Part shown: positions 23,589 to 36,900 of the stretch, one piece after another | How positions within the stretch are numbered: position 1 is the first letter of the stretch | Layout of the letters: every line of letters starts with the position of its first letter | From: Heliocidaris tuberculata | Taxonomy: Eukaryota; Echinodermata; Echinoidea; Camarodonta; Echinometridae | Reading direction: 5' to 3' | NCBI GenBank assembly: GCA_025618425.1 | Contig: CM046850.1 | Location: 8,032,749 to 8,096,748 of the forward strand | Length of the DNA stretch: 64,000 nucleotides | Translations under genes and position numbers: made by a program | The notes under the pieces: generated by a model | Seen by the model: only the letters and a program-made list of their open reading frames with translations | What the model was told of the DNA's origin: nothing | Databases searched by the model: none

Positions 23589-26500
23589 CACACCCTAATC
23601 CACACACATTAGTGAAAATAGCAATTTCATACAGGAAAAAAAAACAATACAGTAATCGATCATTAATCATGCTCATTAATAGACGCAACAGTTATTTGTT
23701 TCGTGATTACTGTTATTAGGCCTACTTATATATTATTTAGATTGAACGACGTCTTTCGAGATATCGAAAGTGTTAAATTTACTGAGTCACCGAACTTTTA
23801 AAGCCTGTGATTTACGACTTTTTTTTCAGAACAGAGCAAAAGAAAAAGCTCTTGATATGAAGACAGGATAAGATGAAACTAATCTAAACAAGCGTGAGAC
23901 CAAAGGTGTGAGCGAAGAACGAAGACAAAAAGCTTCAAATATATCACCCGTTTTTATGAATTTAATCGAAATCTTCCCCTCGAAAAATATTTCATATCAT
24001 CATGAAGTTTTATCATTGCGAGAAAATTGAATCTTGATAATATCATCAAGGATATGAAAATCTAAACATCAGGAATATTTTCCAATAAATAGATTTTAAA
24101 ATCTAATGCTATTTTTTTTTCGCATGCGCACCATGATCGTAACCTGTTAATACATAACATATTTCGGAACATCATTATTTGGGGGGAGAAATTCGGTTGC
24201 TGCGGAGTTGTGGCAATGGAAGAGGGAGGGTGAGGGATCGGCAAACTTGATGCACCCCCGGAAAACCCAATTTGGCCTATCTCAAGTAAACATCTATTGT
24301 AAATAGACAATCTGGCCCCCATTTGTTTGCATCCCCCTCCCCCCCCCCCCCCCCCCCCCCCCCCACCGGTGGGTGTGATCACCACGAGGCAACCAGTGCT
24401 CCCTCTCCTCGCCCGAGAATCCTGGACCCGCCACTGCTTATATTTCTAAATTAATTACAAAACTCACCTCTGGATGCATGACGCACTGAAACACGAAGAA
24501 CATAGGGCCCTGGTGACGAAAAATACAAACATTGTTTAATACAGAAGTAACATTGAATAAACCATTAAATCACGCTAAAAACAATTTTAAGATATATGTA
24601 AGATTCAGCTTATTAGAATAAAGGTTTATTTTATTATATCTTATTAACAGAGTAGTCCTTTCAACGTATGTTGGTCTCCCATGGGGCCCTGCCAGTAAAA
24701 TTACAAGTATAATCATACAATCAAATTAAACATAATAAAAATAGTAAATAAGAAAAAGAAAAAGAAAACAAAAACATATATACAATTGAAATCCACATAA
24801 TATTACAGACAGATATATTCAAATTGTCCTTACAATATGAGTATATTTAGGAATACTGCAAGTGATAATACGGCGAACAAGAGAATGAGGAACAACAAAT
24901 AATGAAAACCACGAGTGACAGCGGGGTGAGCAATAAATATAACTGCTCAATGCAACGGCCATGGCAAAAATTGAAAATGTCTCCTTAGGTGGATTTTGAA
25001 TGAGTTAAGTGAGTTTTTGGTTCTTACTGGTAGATTATTCCATAATAAAAGGCCGCCGCAGCACAATGAATGCTTTCGATACTCAGTACGGCATTTAGGG
25101 ATTACAGGATCACGCCTGACAGATTGTCTTGTATTCTTATTATGAACTTGGCTTAATTCATGAAAGAAATTGGAATGATAATGAGCGCAGTGCAAAAGCA
25201 TTGGAGCATCATTGCATAAATAACATGAGCACTTTATACAAAAAAAGATATAATTTAAATTTTTTTTCAACTCCATGAACTTTGTAGCTATACCTCTACT
25301 GAAAACGTATTCCTATCGAAAGGAGACAAAATAAAATAAGCTGACATTTTTGTATAATGATTAATCCTCATGCGAGATTTATAATTTATTTTATTATGAC
25401 CTGAAAAGTGGAACTCCCTGAACTTATTATCATCCTTATTATCATCGTCATTATTATTATTATTACTATAACAACTTATTATTATCAGTGGTAGTATAAA
25501 TATTATTATCATCATTATTATCATTATTATTATCATCATTATTATTATTATTATTATTATTATCATTATTATTATTATTATGTTCATCATTATTATTGTC
25601 ATTATTTATCTTATTACCTGCAGTGCGTTCAGTAGGATGAAGAACCACTGTAAGAAGACGTCCTTGAATGAAGCCTGTAGTATAGCAAACACCCAAGTCA
25701 TCCCAAGCATAGGTACCATGATGAGTACAGCACGAGCAGTAGCCCTGAGAAACAATGTAAATAGCTTTTCATTTTCTAAACAATTTATTTAGACATCTGA
25801 GCTGTGGTTTTACAAAATTGTATCCCCTTCGTCTTCGGTGGAAACCCAGCCAAAGAGGGTAATATTCCTAGTATCACCCTCTTTTACAAAAGCCTAGACT
25901 TTGCATGTTACAAAACCGGGCAATATAGCCTTTTATATGCCGCTTGTCTAGATTCTAGGCCTCTGATTTGTCAAATTTGCGGGCATGAAATTCACTACGG
26001 ACTGCCGGCCGGGCGGTATGGTGAAAACTATTGACCGGGCATAGTTCTGCTTGCGCGTACAATGCATAATTATGTCTTTGTACGCGCGCGCGTAGCTATG
26101 GTAATTAAGATACGCGGGCGCGCGGCCGGCACCATACATGTACACCGAATGAAATTTCGAAAGAGCGATCGATGAGAATTACGTTACGGTACCGTATTTC
26201 ATCTGTCTTTGAAATGAATTTCTAAGCTAAAAAAGGATGCGGTACATGAAACAAATGATGACTGCTTCTTTTTCGCGTTACGGTTAAAACCATGGCCTTC
26301 GGTGATCCTGCAACTGTCGTCTCGGGGCATATAGCACATACGTGCACAGTTGCGAGCTCACCTCGGGCCATGGTTTTAACTGTGCCCCTCAAAGCAGTCA
26401 ACATTTGTATAGTATTTTCCCTGGTCTAACATCCGGGAACTTGGAGATCAGCTACAGTCATACGCGGCCGAAACAGTACGGCTGCGCACAAGAAATTATA

Positions 26501-29500
26501 TACGCGCGTATAGTATTATGCGACGCATTTATAGCATTTATTATATCCCTCATTGAAAATTTCTTGCTCTTGGATTGGTCGAGAGCACTTCATGTGATTA
26601 ATCATAATTCTACCAGAAAAAGAAATTACTCCGGGAGAAAAATAGGTTAGTGACGTCAAACTTTTCAGAGTATGATAGTTTTTTTACTATCATGCCTCCG
26701 ACTGCCCCTTGCTCCCTAGAATCATTTCTCTTGACGCGTACGGCGAGCAGCCAGTAGTCTCCCTCGGGTAACTCCCGCGATGGGACGGCGCGGGCACCAG
26801 TGAAACTACGCCGAGCCCGAGAATTTTCATAAATCCATATAAAGAAAAGTGAGGGGGTGGGGGGGGGGGGGGGCGGACACTGAACAAAAAATAGCCGTCA
26901 ATTTTGCTAAATATGCATGAAGTAACACTAAGCCCAGTAAATATTTACAATTGATGATTCTGTCAACCTATCTTGTCAAAGATTCTTGACAATTTGCATG
27001 AAATTGTGTTCGATTTACTGTTTAAAAGTGACCTGTCCGGACACACGACGTGTTGGTTATGTAAATGTAATTGGATGTAGGTCAGTAGATCAGCTGTTTC
27101 TCAAATATGCGCAATCGTACTAGCTATGCGCGTCGTAACGCGCACGTCATCAGTCGAAATCAAAACATGGCGACCTATGTCTAGCCTAGTGTCCGTTGAA
27201 AGGAAAAAAAAAAATGATTTTAATTGACGAGGACCAAAAACAAACCAGGATTGGAAACAAATGAAGTAGCCTATATTCAATTATCAGGTAAACTTTATCT
27301 ACCGTGTTCGGTTATATCAGGTAAAATTTCATTTGAGTGTAAACTGTCATAATTAGACTAGACCTCTATGTCGTTTGACCCTTTTTAACTGTTTGTTAAT
27401 ACTGTTTTGTGTTACTTTTTATTTAGGGCTAGAGTCTAGACCTAGTAACAAAGTTAGACCTGAATATAGATCTATTTAACGTTAGCCTACCAGACTCTAA
27501 CAGTAGTAGTAATTAACATTAATTAAATGCTAGCCGACCCGAAGACTAAGTTAGGCCTAACCTAGCCTTGTATTAAATTATTTTTTTATTTATTTAGGCC
27601 TAATCTAGATCTAGCCATATACTTTTCACTTTCGGAATTTCACCGATTACGTTACGGTATAGATCTAGATCTAGTACTACCCTTTAACACTTTATAATAG
27701 GATTAAAATGAACTTGATGTTATAGACAACCTAGATCTAGTCCTAAAAGTTAGAGGCCTATAAAAGAAAATTAATGTAAGGGCCTTTATTCTGAAATTTA
27801 CTTCGATCTAAGTACGCCGGGTCGGTCTCAGGCTCAGCGACTATCAATCGCGTCAATCTATTCTAAGTTAGTTAGCGTCCACTGTGTTTTGCTCTAACCG
27901 TATATAGATCTAGATTTAACAACGCGAGATTTATACCATCTAACATTAATTTGCCATATCTAGATCAAAGTTAAATCCAAATATATTTAATTGTTGATGA
28001 GGGATATAAAACAAATATACAGGGCCTTTATTCGGAAATCTAGTGCGATCTATGGGGTCGGTCTCAGCGACCACAGTCAATCGTCTATTTCTCTCGGGGC
28101 TCTCGCCCCTCGAGGAAATAGACGACTGTAGTCACTTCGACCGACCCCATAGATCGCACTAGATTTCCTCGGGCCCTGTATATTTGTATATTATAAGGGT
28201 GACATGAGAAAATTAAAAAAAAAACATTGTCATTGCGCATTATTTTGAACTGGATATGTCACGTCAGAATGGCTATCAGTAAGATCAAGAAGATGTATTA
28301 TAAGTAGGCTTGCTCTAGATTATTATTATTACTTTTTTTTTAATTTATTGAAATATATTTAATCAGGATAACAAGGATCAGATATAGGTACAAAATCTGT
28401 TTTACATTCTGGTCCTGAACAGATGATATGATATGATGGATAATAATAACAATATTGACTGGCTCCTACTTTCGGGAGATACGACATATATCACCCTCAC
28501 TAGATCCATATTACCCTCGTCTTCGACTCGGGTAATATAAATCTAGTTCGGGGAATATATGTCGTATCTCCCTCAAGGCCAGTCAATGTTATATATATAT
28601 TTGCCTTACACTTCTTATTATTTAACCCTCTATTTTTGTTTTTAGTTTCCTTCTCCCACGACATTCATATCCACGTAAATCTTCTCGTCCTCTCTTTGTT
28701 CTTTATTAAATCTATCCAATATTCTTTTCTTTTTCAAACTCAATGTCTAATTACCAAATGCAATAGATAAATGTGATTATACATGTATAGTTGGAAATAT
28801 GACGAAACAAAAAACATCTGGTGAGTCTCTGAAACAACAAAGTGCATAAAAACAACGAGAGAGGTAACACATTCTTTCTTCTCCCTTACCAAAAATTAAC
28901 CTTTAATCGGGGAAATATTTCATTCCCAGTTTGATACAAAATGGTTAACTTACTTGAGTCTGTCAGTATCGCTCTTCTTGGCATTCGCCTTCAGGGAGAC
29001 GAAAGTGCGCATGATCAGGTAAAGGAGTACAACGTTGACCTGTAACAAAAACAGAATAAATACAACATGTTAAGAATTACTCCCGGGACAACTAACCCGG
29101 GGCAATTGTCCTAGAAGAGCAGCTGACCGGGTATAACCCAGAGGTTAGTAGGACTATTCCAGGGAGTAGTTACAATTTTGTTGTTGTTTATTGTATTTAA
29201 TCAAACAACATTTTTTTCAATATTTAAAAGTACCAGACTCGATTAGCATTCATGCTATTTACACGTTCATTTTATCCTTAACTCTGTTGTATCTGAATTT
29301 GTATATCTTTTGTCATGTGTTTGTTATTGTTATTGGATAAATACATTTCAAGTTCAAGTTCAAGTTCAAGCATCGTTATCAAGCTTATTATTCTTGAATA
29401 GGAGGACTTGATAATTCTCTTTGGCTAATCTATGTAAGATGACCCCTTTTGGGAATTTGTTCTCGTCAGTTCCCTTCTCCTACTTCATGACCATACAATT

Positions 29501-30947
29501 TTATTTAAATCATCTACACACCACGCCTTTTCTTGTACGAATATATTTTTCCTCATTCAGGAGGGTGTGTTTGTGCGTGGGGTAAGGGGTGCAATGATAG
29601 ACGTATTATAGACATCCTATATCACATCGCATCTATTCACCATCTATGCCGGAAAGTCCTTAGTTTTCGGGAGGTAGTCGTGTTTTCCGAAGGTTCATAA
29701 TCCCGAAGGTTCGTAATTCCAAAACACGAATTTCCATAGCAGGGGGTTCATAATTCCGAACATTTGATGCATAACTCCGAAGGTTCGTAATTCCGAAAAT
29801 GCAATAGAGCCCCACATAAATTTTCGGAATTACGAACCTTCGAAAATATGAACCCTGTTTCATTTTTGGAACTACGAACCGTCGGAGTAAAGAACCTTCG
29901 GAATCATGAACCTTCGAAAAAACGAACTTAATTTTGGAGGGCAAATGTGTTAATATTGGAATGTTTTTCTTGTTTACTTATGGGAATTTTTTATGCATTC
30001 TTGTTGGCAAAATTGGCCCACCCCTTCTTTAAGTTGTAAAGACATCCCTGAAAAGAAGAACAATCCCTTTACTATTTTTCATTTTTGTGACGTCAGAGTA
30101 AGGTAACAGTAGACTATTTCCACCAATTTTCGCGGCTTTCTGCGCTTTTGCGGCCCTTACTTGTACAAGTCAGGGGCTTTTTTGAGAGCCAAGTTTAATA
30201 CACACTCGTGCTACCCCCAAGATAAAACGGCGGAGGCAAGTTTTGATGGCTTGGTGAAAATAGCGTCATTTTCTTGTGACAACAGTTGTACTATTGGGCT
30301 GATGAAAGAGCAATTGCGTTTACTTTAAAACATGCAAGTGACTTTATAAATGCAGTAAACTAAACTACTCAAAAGTAAGGGATATAGCACTAATATGCAC
30401 TAACTTTAATAGAGGCATCAGCTAAAGCTATGGGATCTCAGCTACTACGTCCGTTAGGAAATGGTAAATTTATAGTCGCCTTGATGTAGTTTTAACTAGA
30501 GTCTCTAAAAACAGCGTATATTTGTTACTATCTGACTATTGTGTGTAGGCTACTTACCACCAAGACGAGACACACCTGCGCAAGCCATATCCACATAGTT
30601 CCATGTTTCACGTTCAAAAAGCAGCTGCGTAGTTCGGGGTAAAAAACGCGTTTTATTACATGTATTAAGCCAGTTCGTAATTACAACATGCCCGTGTGCA
30701 GGTAAAGGTTATTTCTACCGAATATTTGTAACGAAAGAGTGTGCACCATGATGTGATTTTACTGTTGTTGGTTAAATGAAAATGACATTTATTTTCATGT
30801 CACCCATATACAGGGTATTGGAGAATACAATCATACATGTACAAATAATCATTGTTGTAGTCAATCAAATAATTTACAGAGCATTTGAAGTATATCGTTC
30901 TCAAATACATGAACCACAAAAAGAAGAAGAAGAACCCCCCCCCCCCA

Positions 30948-30978
<31 letters not shown>

Positions 30979-33900
30979 CAAAACAAAACAACAACGAAAA
31001 AAAACCAGGCAATATTATCAAACAATAATTAAATGAATGAAAGTATTTGAAAATTAATCCATGAATAACATGAATAATTCTACAATATTCCAAAGAAGGT
31101 AAATAAAGGCATCATCATATCATTCACTGAATATTATGCCGCAAATAAACTTTACTGATTAAAATTTGAGGTTCAAAATAATGTATTTCGAATGCGAAAT
31201 AGAGGACCGAAGTGCTGACGTCATATTTGCTCGCCGTCCAGGTTACTTGTTCCAAACAACGGAGCCCGCGCATGAGGTTCACCGCGAAATCATTCAAGCA
31301 ACAGGCTGGAGCAGAGCAAATTCAGATTTTGGCGCTAGTGTGATCACCACGCCACTGTTTAGCACAAATTATTGTTTGGAACCAGCAACCTTGACAACTT
31401 GGCCGGTATGACGTCACACTTCGGTACTTGCTCTATAAAGAAGTTTAAAACGAAGCATAATTTTCCTACAGGATTTGACCAGGCTGGAGCGAGTTTCGGA
31501 TTTTTCACAAGTAGCGTATCCATCAAAACAGATGGCGTGCGCGTACAAATCGGGGGATTTGTAGTCTATTGGCTTATTTTGACCCCGTTCTCACTCACTT
31601 TGAAAGTGGACTTTTGGAGCGGTCTATCTAAGACCCGTTCCTCAGGAACGGTTCTTAGGTGAGTGTGAACGGTCAAAGTGGTCCAGGAAGTGGTCTTCTG
31701 GACCGCTCCAGAAGACCACCTCGGGGAGGTGGTCTTGAGGAACGGGTCTTAGACCCCGTTCTCACTCACTTTTGAAAGTGGTCTTAGTTAGACCGCTCCA
31801 GAGGAACGGGTCTTGAGGAACGGTTTGCTAGCGTTCACACTCCGAGCAGTTTTTCTCGCTCAAACCGCTCCACGATTCAAAGTGGCCTTGTTGCTATGGC
31901 AGCTCAGGTCAGGGGGTCAAATTTTTCGCGCGGAATACAAACTGATGTACCGTAGCGTGCCTGCCGGCTGCCCGATCGATTGCTTTTGCTTTTTTTCCCG
32001 CGCGGAACGTCACTAGCTCACTTCCGGTTGAAGTACGCTTTCGTTCACATTGCACGTTTAGAGCGGTCCATACCGCTCTTAATAAGACCCGTTCCTCAAG
32101 ACCACCTCCCCGAGGTGGTCTTCTGGAGCGGTCCAGAAGACCACTTCCTGGACCACTTTGACCGTTCACACTCACCTAAGAACCGTTCCTGAGGAACGGG
32201 TCTTAGATAGACCGCTCCAAAAGTCCACTTTCAAAGTGAGTGAGAACGGGGTCTTATTAAGAGCGGTATGGACCGCTCTAAACGTGCAATGTGAACGAAA
32301 GCGTACTTCAACCGGAAGTGAGCTAGTGACGTTCCGCGCGGAAAAAAAAGCAAAAGCAATCGATCGGGCAGCCGGCAGGCACGCTACGGTACATCAGTTT
32401 GTATTGCGCGCGAAAAATTTGACCCGCTGACCTGAGCTGCCATAGCAACAAGGCCACTTTGAATCGTGGAGCGGTTTGAGCGAGGAAAACTGCTCGGAGT
32501 GTGAACGCTAGCAAACCGTTCCTCAAGACCCGTTCCTCTGGAGCGGTCTAACTAAGACCACTTTCAAAAGTGAGTGAGAACGGGGTCTTAGACCCCGTTC
32601 TCACTCACTTTTGTCAAATTTTTCGCGCGGAATACAAACTGATGTACCGTAGCGTGCCTGCCGGCTGCCCGATCGATTGCTTTTGCTTTTTTTCCCGCGC
32701 GGAACGTCACTAGCTCACTTCCGGTTGAAGTACGCTTTCGTTCACATTGCACGTTTAGAGCGGTCCATACCGCTCTTAATAAGACCCGTTCCTCAAGACC
32801 ACCTCCCCGAGGTGGTCTTCTGGAGCGGTCCAGAAGACCACTTCCTGGACCACTTTGACCGTTCACACTCACCTAAGAACCGTTCCTGAGGAACGGGTCT
32901 TAGATAGACCGCTCCAAAAGTCCACTTTCAAAGTGAGTGAGAACGGGGTCTAAGACCCCGTTCTCACTCACTTTTGAAAGTGGTCTTAGTTAGACCGCTC
33001 CAGAGGAACGGGTCTTGAGGAACGGTTTGCTAGCGTTCACACTCCGAGCAGTTTTTCTCGCTCAAACCGCTCCACGATTCAAAGTGGCCTTGTTGCTATG
33101 GCAGCTCAGTTCAGCGGGTCAAATTTTTCGCACGGAATACAAACTGATGTACCGTAGCGTGCCTGCCGGCTGCCCGATCGATTGCTTTTGCTTTGTTTTG
33201 TGCGCGGAACGTCACTGGCTCACTTCCGGTTGAAGTACGCTTTCGTTCACATTGCACGTTTAGAGCGGTCCATACCGCTCTTAATAAGACCCGTTCCTCA
33301 AGACCACCTCCCCGAGGTGGTCTTCTGGAGCGGTCCAGAAGACCACTTCCTGGACCACTTTGACCGTTCACACTCACCTACGAACCGTTCCTGAGGAACG
33401 GGTCTTAGATAGACCGCTCCAAAAGTCCACTTTCAAAGTGAGTGAGAACGGGGTCTAAGACCCCGTTCTCACTCACTTTTGAAAGTGGTCTTAGTTAGAC
33501 CGCTCCAGAGGAACGGGTCTTGAGGAACGGTTTGCTAGCGTTCACACTCCGAGCAGTTTTTCTCGCTCAAACCGCTCCACGATTCAAAGTGGCCTTGTTG
33601 CTATGGCAGCTCAGTTCAGCGGGTCAAATTTTTCGCGCGGAATACAAACTGATGTACCGTAGCGTGCCTGCCCGATCGATTGCTTTTGCTTTGTTTTGTG
33701 CGCGGAACGTCACTGGCTCACTTCCGGTTGAAGTACGCTTTCGTTCACATTGCACGTTTAGAGCGGTCCATACCGCTCTTAATAAGACCCGTTCCTCAAG
33801 ACCACCTCCCCGAGGTGGTCTTCTGGAGCGGTCCAGAAGACCACTTCCTGGACCACTTTGACCGTTCACACTCACCTACGAACCGTTCCTGAGGAACGGG

Positions 33901-36900
33901 TCTTAGATAGACCGCTCCAAAAGTCCACTTTCAAAGTGAGTGAGAACGGGGTCTAAGACCCCGTTCTCACTCACTTTTGAAAGTGGTCTTAGTTAGACCG
34001 CTCCAGAGGAACGGGTCTTGAGGAACGGTTTTCTAGCGTTCACACTCCGAGCAGTTTTTCTCGCTCAAACCGCTCCACGATTCAAAGTGGCCTTGTTGCT
34101 ATGGCAGCTCAGTTCAGCGGGTCAAATTTTTCGCGCGGAATACAAACTGATGTACCGTAGCGTGCCTGCCCGATCGATTGCTTTTGCTTTGTTTTGTGCG
34201 CGGAACGTCACTGGCTCACTTCCGGTTGAAGTACGCTTTCGTTCACATTGCACGTTTAGAGCGGTCCATACCGCTCTTAATAAGACCCGTTCCTCAAGAC
34301 CACCTCCCCGAGGTGGTCTTCTGGAGCGGTCCAGAAGACCACTTCCTGGACCACTTTGACCGTTCACACTCACCTAAGAACCATTCCTGAGGAACGGGTC
34401 TTAGATAGACCGCTCCAAAAGTCCACTTTCAAAGTGAGTGAGAACGGGGTCTTAGTTAACTATTGTCACTGGCACGGAGTCACTAAACCACCGACCTACT
34501 AGGGACAGCCCAAAAGTTAAACATAACCAATATTATTGCTATTCTTGATCTTTTCAAATATTAATTTTTAATACTCCATTTCTTAACTATTCAGTATTGT
34601 TTTTGTGGCTTTCTGATAGCCCATATATAGACAATGTTTAAAAAAAAGGGATTACATCGAAATTGTATAAACACCGGCGGATTAAGGGCGAACAACCTTC
34701 AAGGGCCCATGCCAAGCAAATGCAAGTTGACTTTTGTTGATTTATGATACCCTGAGTCCCTGATCATCATTTATGTGGCAAAAATATAAATATATGTCAT
34801 ATATTTTAAAATAATTTTTCAGTATTTTTCTTCAGATTACTAGGATCCGCCCACAAAAGAGCTGCAAAACCACATTCCCCTTGTGCATCACTAAATCACC
34901 ATCCAGAAAATATTAACTTTTCAATAGATATTGCCATGTCGTATAGTCACTGTCCATTTTTTTCTCACATTGCATTCTACAAATAAACCTTCACTTACCT
35001 TTCTTTTGCAGGTGCATTGTATCATGCCATTGTGAGAAAACACTTGACAGTGACTATCCGACGATAGCAATATCTATTGAAATGTTAATATTTTCTGGAT
35101 GGTGATTGACAAGTGATGTCACAAGGGGAATGTTGGTTTTGCAGCTTTTTGTAATCGGAAGAAAAAAATACTAAAAAAAAGTGTTACAAAATATATGACA
35201 TATAATTATTTAGACATTTTTTGGCAACATAAATGATGATCAGGGCATCGTAAATCAACAAAAGTCAACATGCATTTGCTTGGCATGGGCCCTTTCATTA
35301 GTAGAGAAGGGGAACCTTCGGAATTATGAAGCTTCGGAAAAACGACATGTAACACTCATGTATATACTTACGAACATTCGCCCCCGTATCCTTCTAACAC
35401 ACTGCCCATCAGAACGGCCACCATCACGACAGGGATACCTAGTGGGAAAGAGAAACAAAGAGTTCTCTTATCTTGTCTTGTCTTGTCTTGAAGATACTGC
35501 ACAAAAAATGCCTGAAGACTCGTTGAAGTATGAAAACCGCGGGGTTTTTCAAGCGTACTGCGCTTAACATTAATTTTCTGTATTGTGTAACAAACAAATA
35601 CGTGAGTACGCGTCAAGGTACGCGTAAGACCTTCGTTGCGTCATTGCCATTCAATTGCAAAGGAGAATGAAACCCTGGGGAAAAATCAGTTTTAATGAAA
35701 AGAAAGGATGGAGAGAAGCAATTTTTAAAAAGTTCCATCAAAATCGGTTACGAAATGAGAAAGTTATGAAAGTTTGAAAAGTCTCAATTTACTTTCTATG
35801 GTGATCCTCAAATTGGCGATGTTGCTTCAAAGTGACAGGTTTAGTAGTACAACTCTCCATACGTTTTGTACACAAAATTTCAAATTTTCCCCATTATTTC
35901 TCAAGGTGCTGCTTGTCTCCTTCTTAGCTCAAGATATATCATGGGAAAATGTATGACACAACATATGTTGAGTTCACAAAAAGACAAGCAGCATCTTTAG
36001 AGATAACAGAGAAAATATGAAATTTTGTGTACAAAACATATAGAGAGTTGTACTACTAAACCTGTCACTTTGAAGCAACATTGCCAATTTGAGGATCGCC
36101 ATAGAGAGTAAATTGAGACTTTTCAAACTTTCATAACTTTCTCATTTCGTAACGGATTCGGATGGAACTTTTTTTAAATTGCTTCTCTCTACCCTTCCTC
36201 TCTTTTCATTAAAATTGATTTTCCCCAGGGTTTCATTCTCCTTTATAAAACGGGTTCAAGAATGTAGACATCCTGATTGGTCAAATAACACCACGTGACC
36301 GTGCAAAAAAAAAGTACTAACGCACGGCGAGGGGACTAACGCACGGCTAATCCGGATCAAACACTAAGATTGTAAGAAAACACTAAAATTCTAACACACT
36401 CGGCTACGCCTCGTGTGTTAGTACACCACGATAAAAACCTTTGTGTTGCCAGATCGCACTAACGCACTCCCAACCATGTATTAATAGTATATTAATACAC
36501 AAAAAATCGCCGGTTTTTTTTTTTTTTTTTTTGTCTTTGTTTTTGTTTGTTTTTTGTTTTTTGTTTGTTTTTTTTTTGTTTTTTTTTTTTTTTTAGGGGG
36601 GGTATGCGGTTTGCAGGTTCATATGTGAACAAGCCTTCAGAGTGACTATCGACGTGCAGACCATCATGCAATCGTTGCAGCGCTTGAGTTACTTTACTTC
36701 TGTTTATTGTTAGTTTAACTGTAGCCACATCAGGGGTGTTCTTTGCAGCTGAGGGAAGTGCGTTCCACTCCACTACTGTTCTTGCGTACAAGGAGTTCTT
36801 GTAACAGGCCTTATATACTAGCCCTAATAACATTATTATTTAATTCATGTGATTGTCAAGTCCTTGGTTTTTAGGAAAATATTTTAGCTACATAACTGAT

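Noticed and set aside
27165..27180. Possible intronic start site (AAAACATGGCGACC)
   Set aside because: Only a short motif; no open frame or donor that supports an exon.
31813..34390. Repeated 70-113 codon reading frames
   Set aside because: They recur because the same MITE is repeated; they occur on both strands and overlap palindromic ends.
31581..34451. Simple tandem satellite interpretation of the 500-bp repeats
   Set aside because: Unit orientation varies, each unit has inverted ends and TTA/TAA borders, and one unit sits inside another; transposon insertion explains this better.
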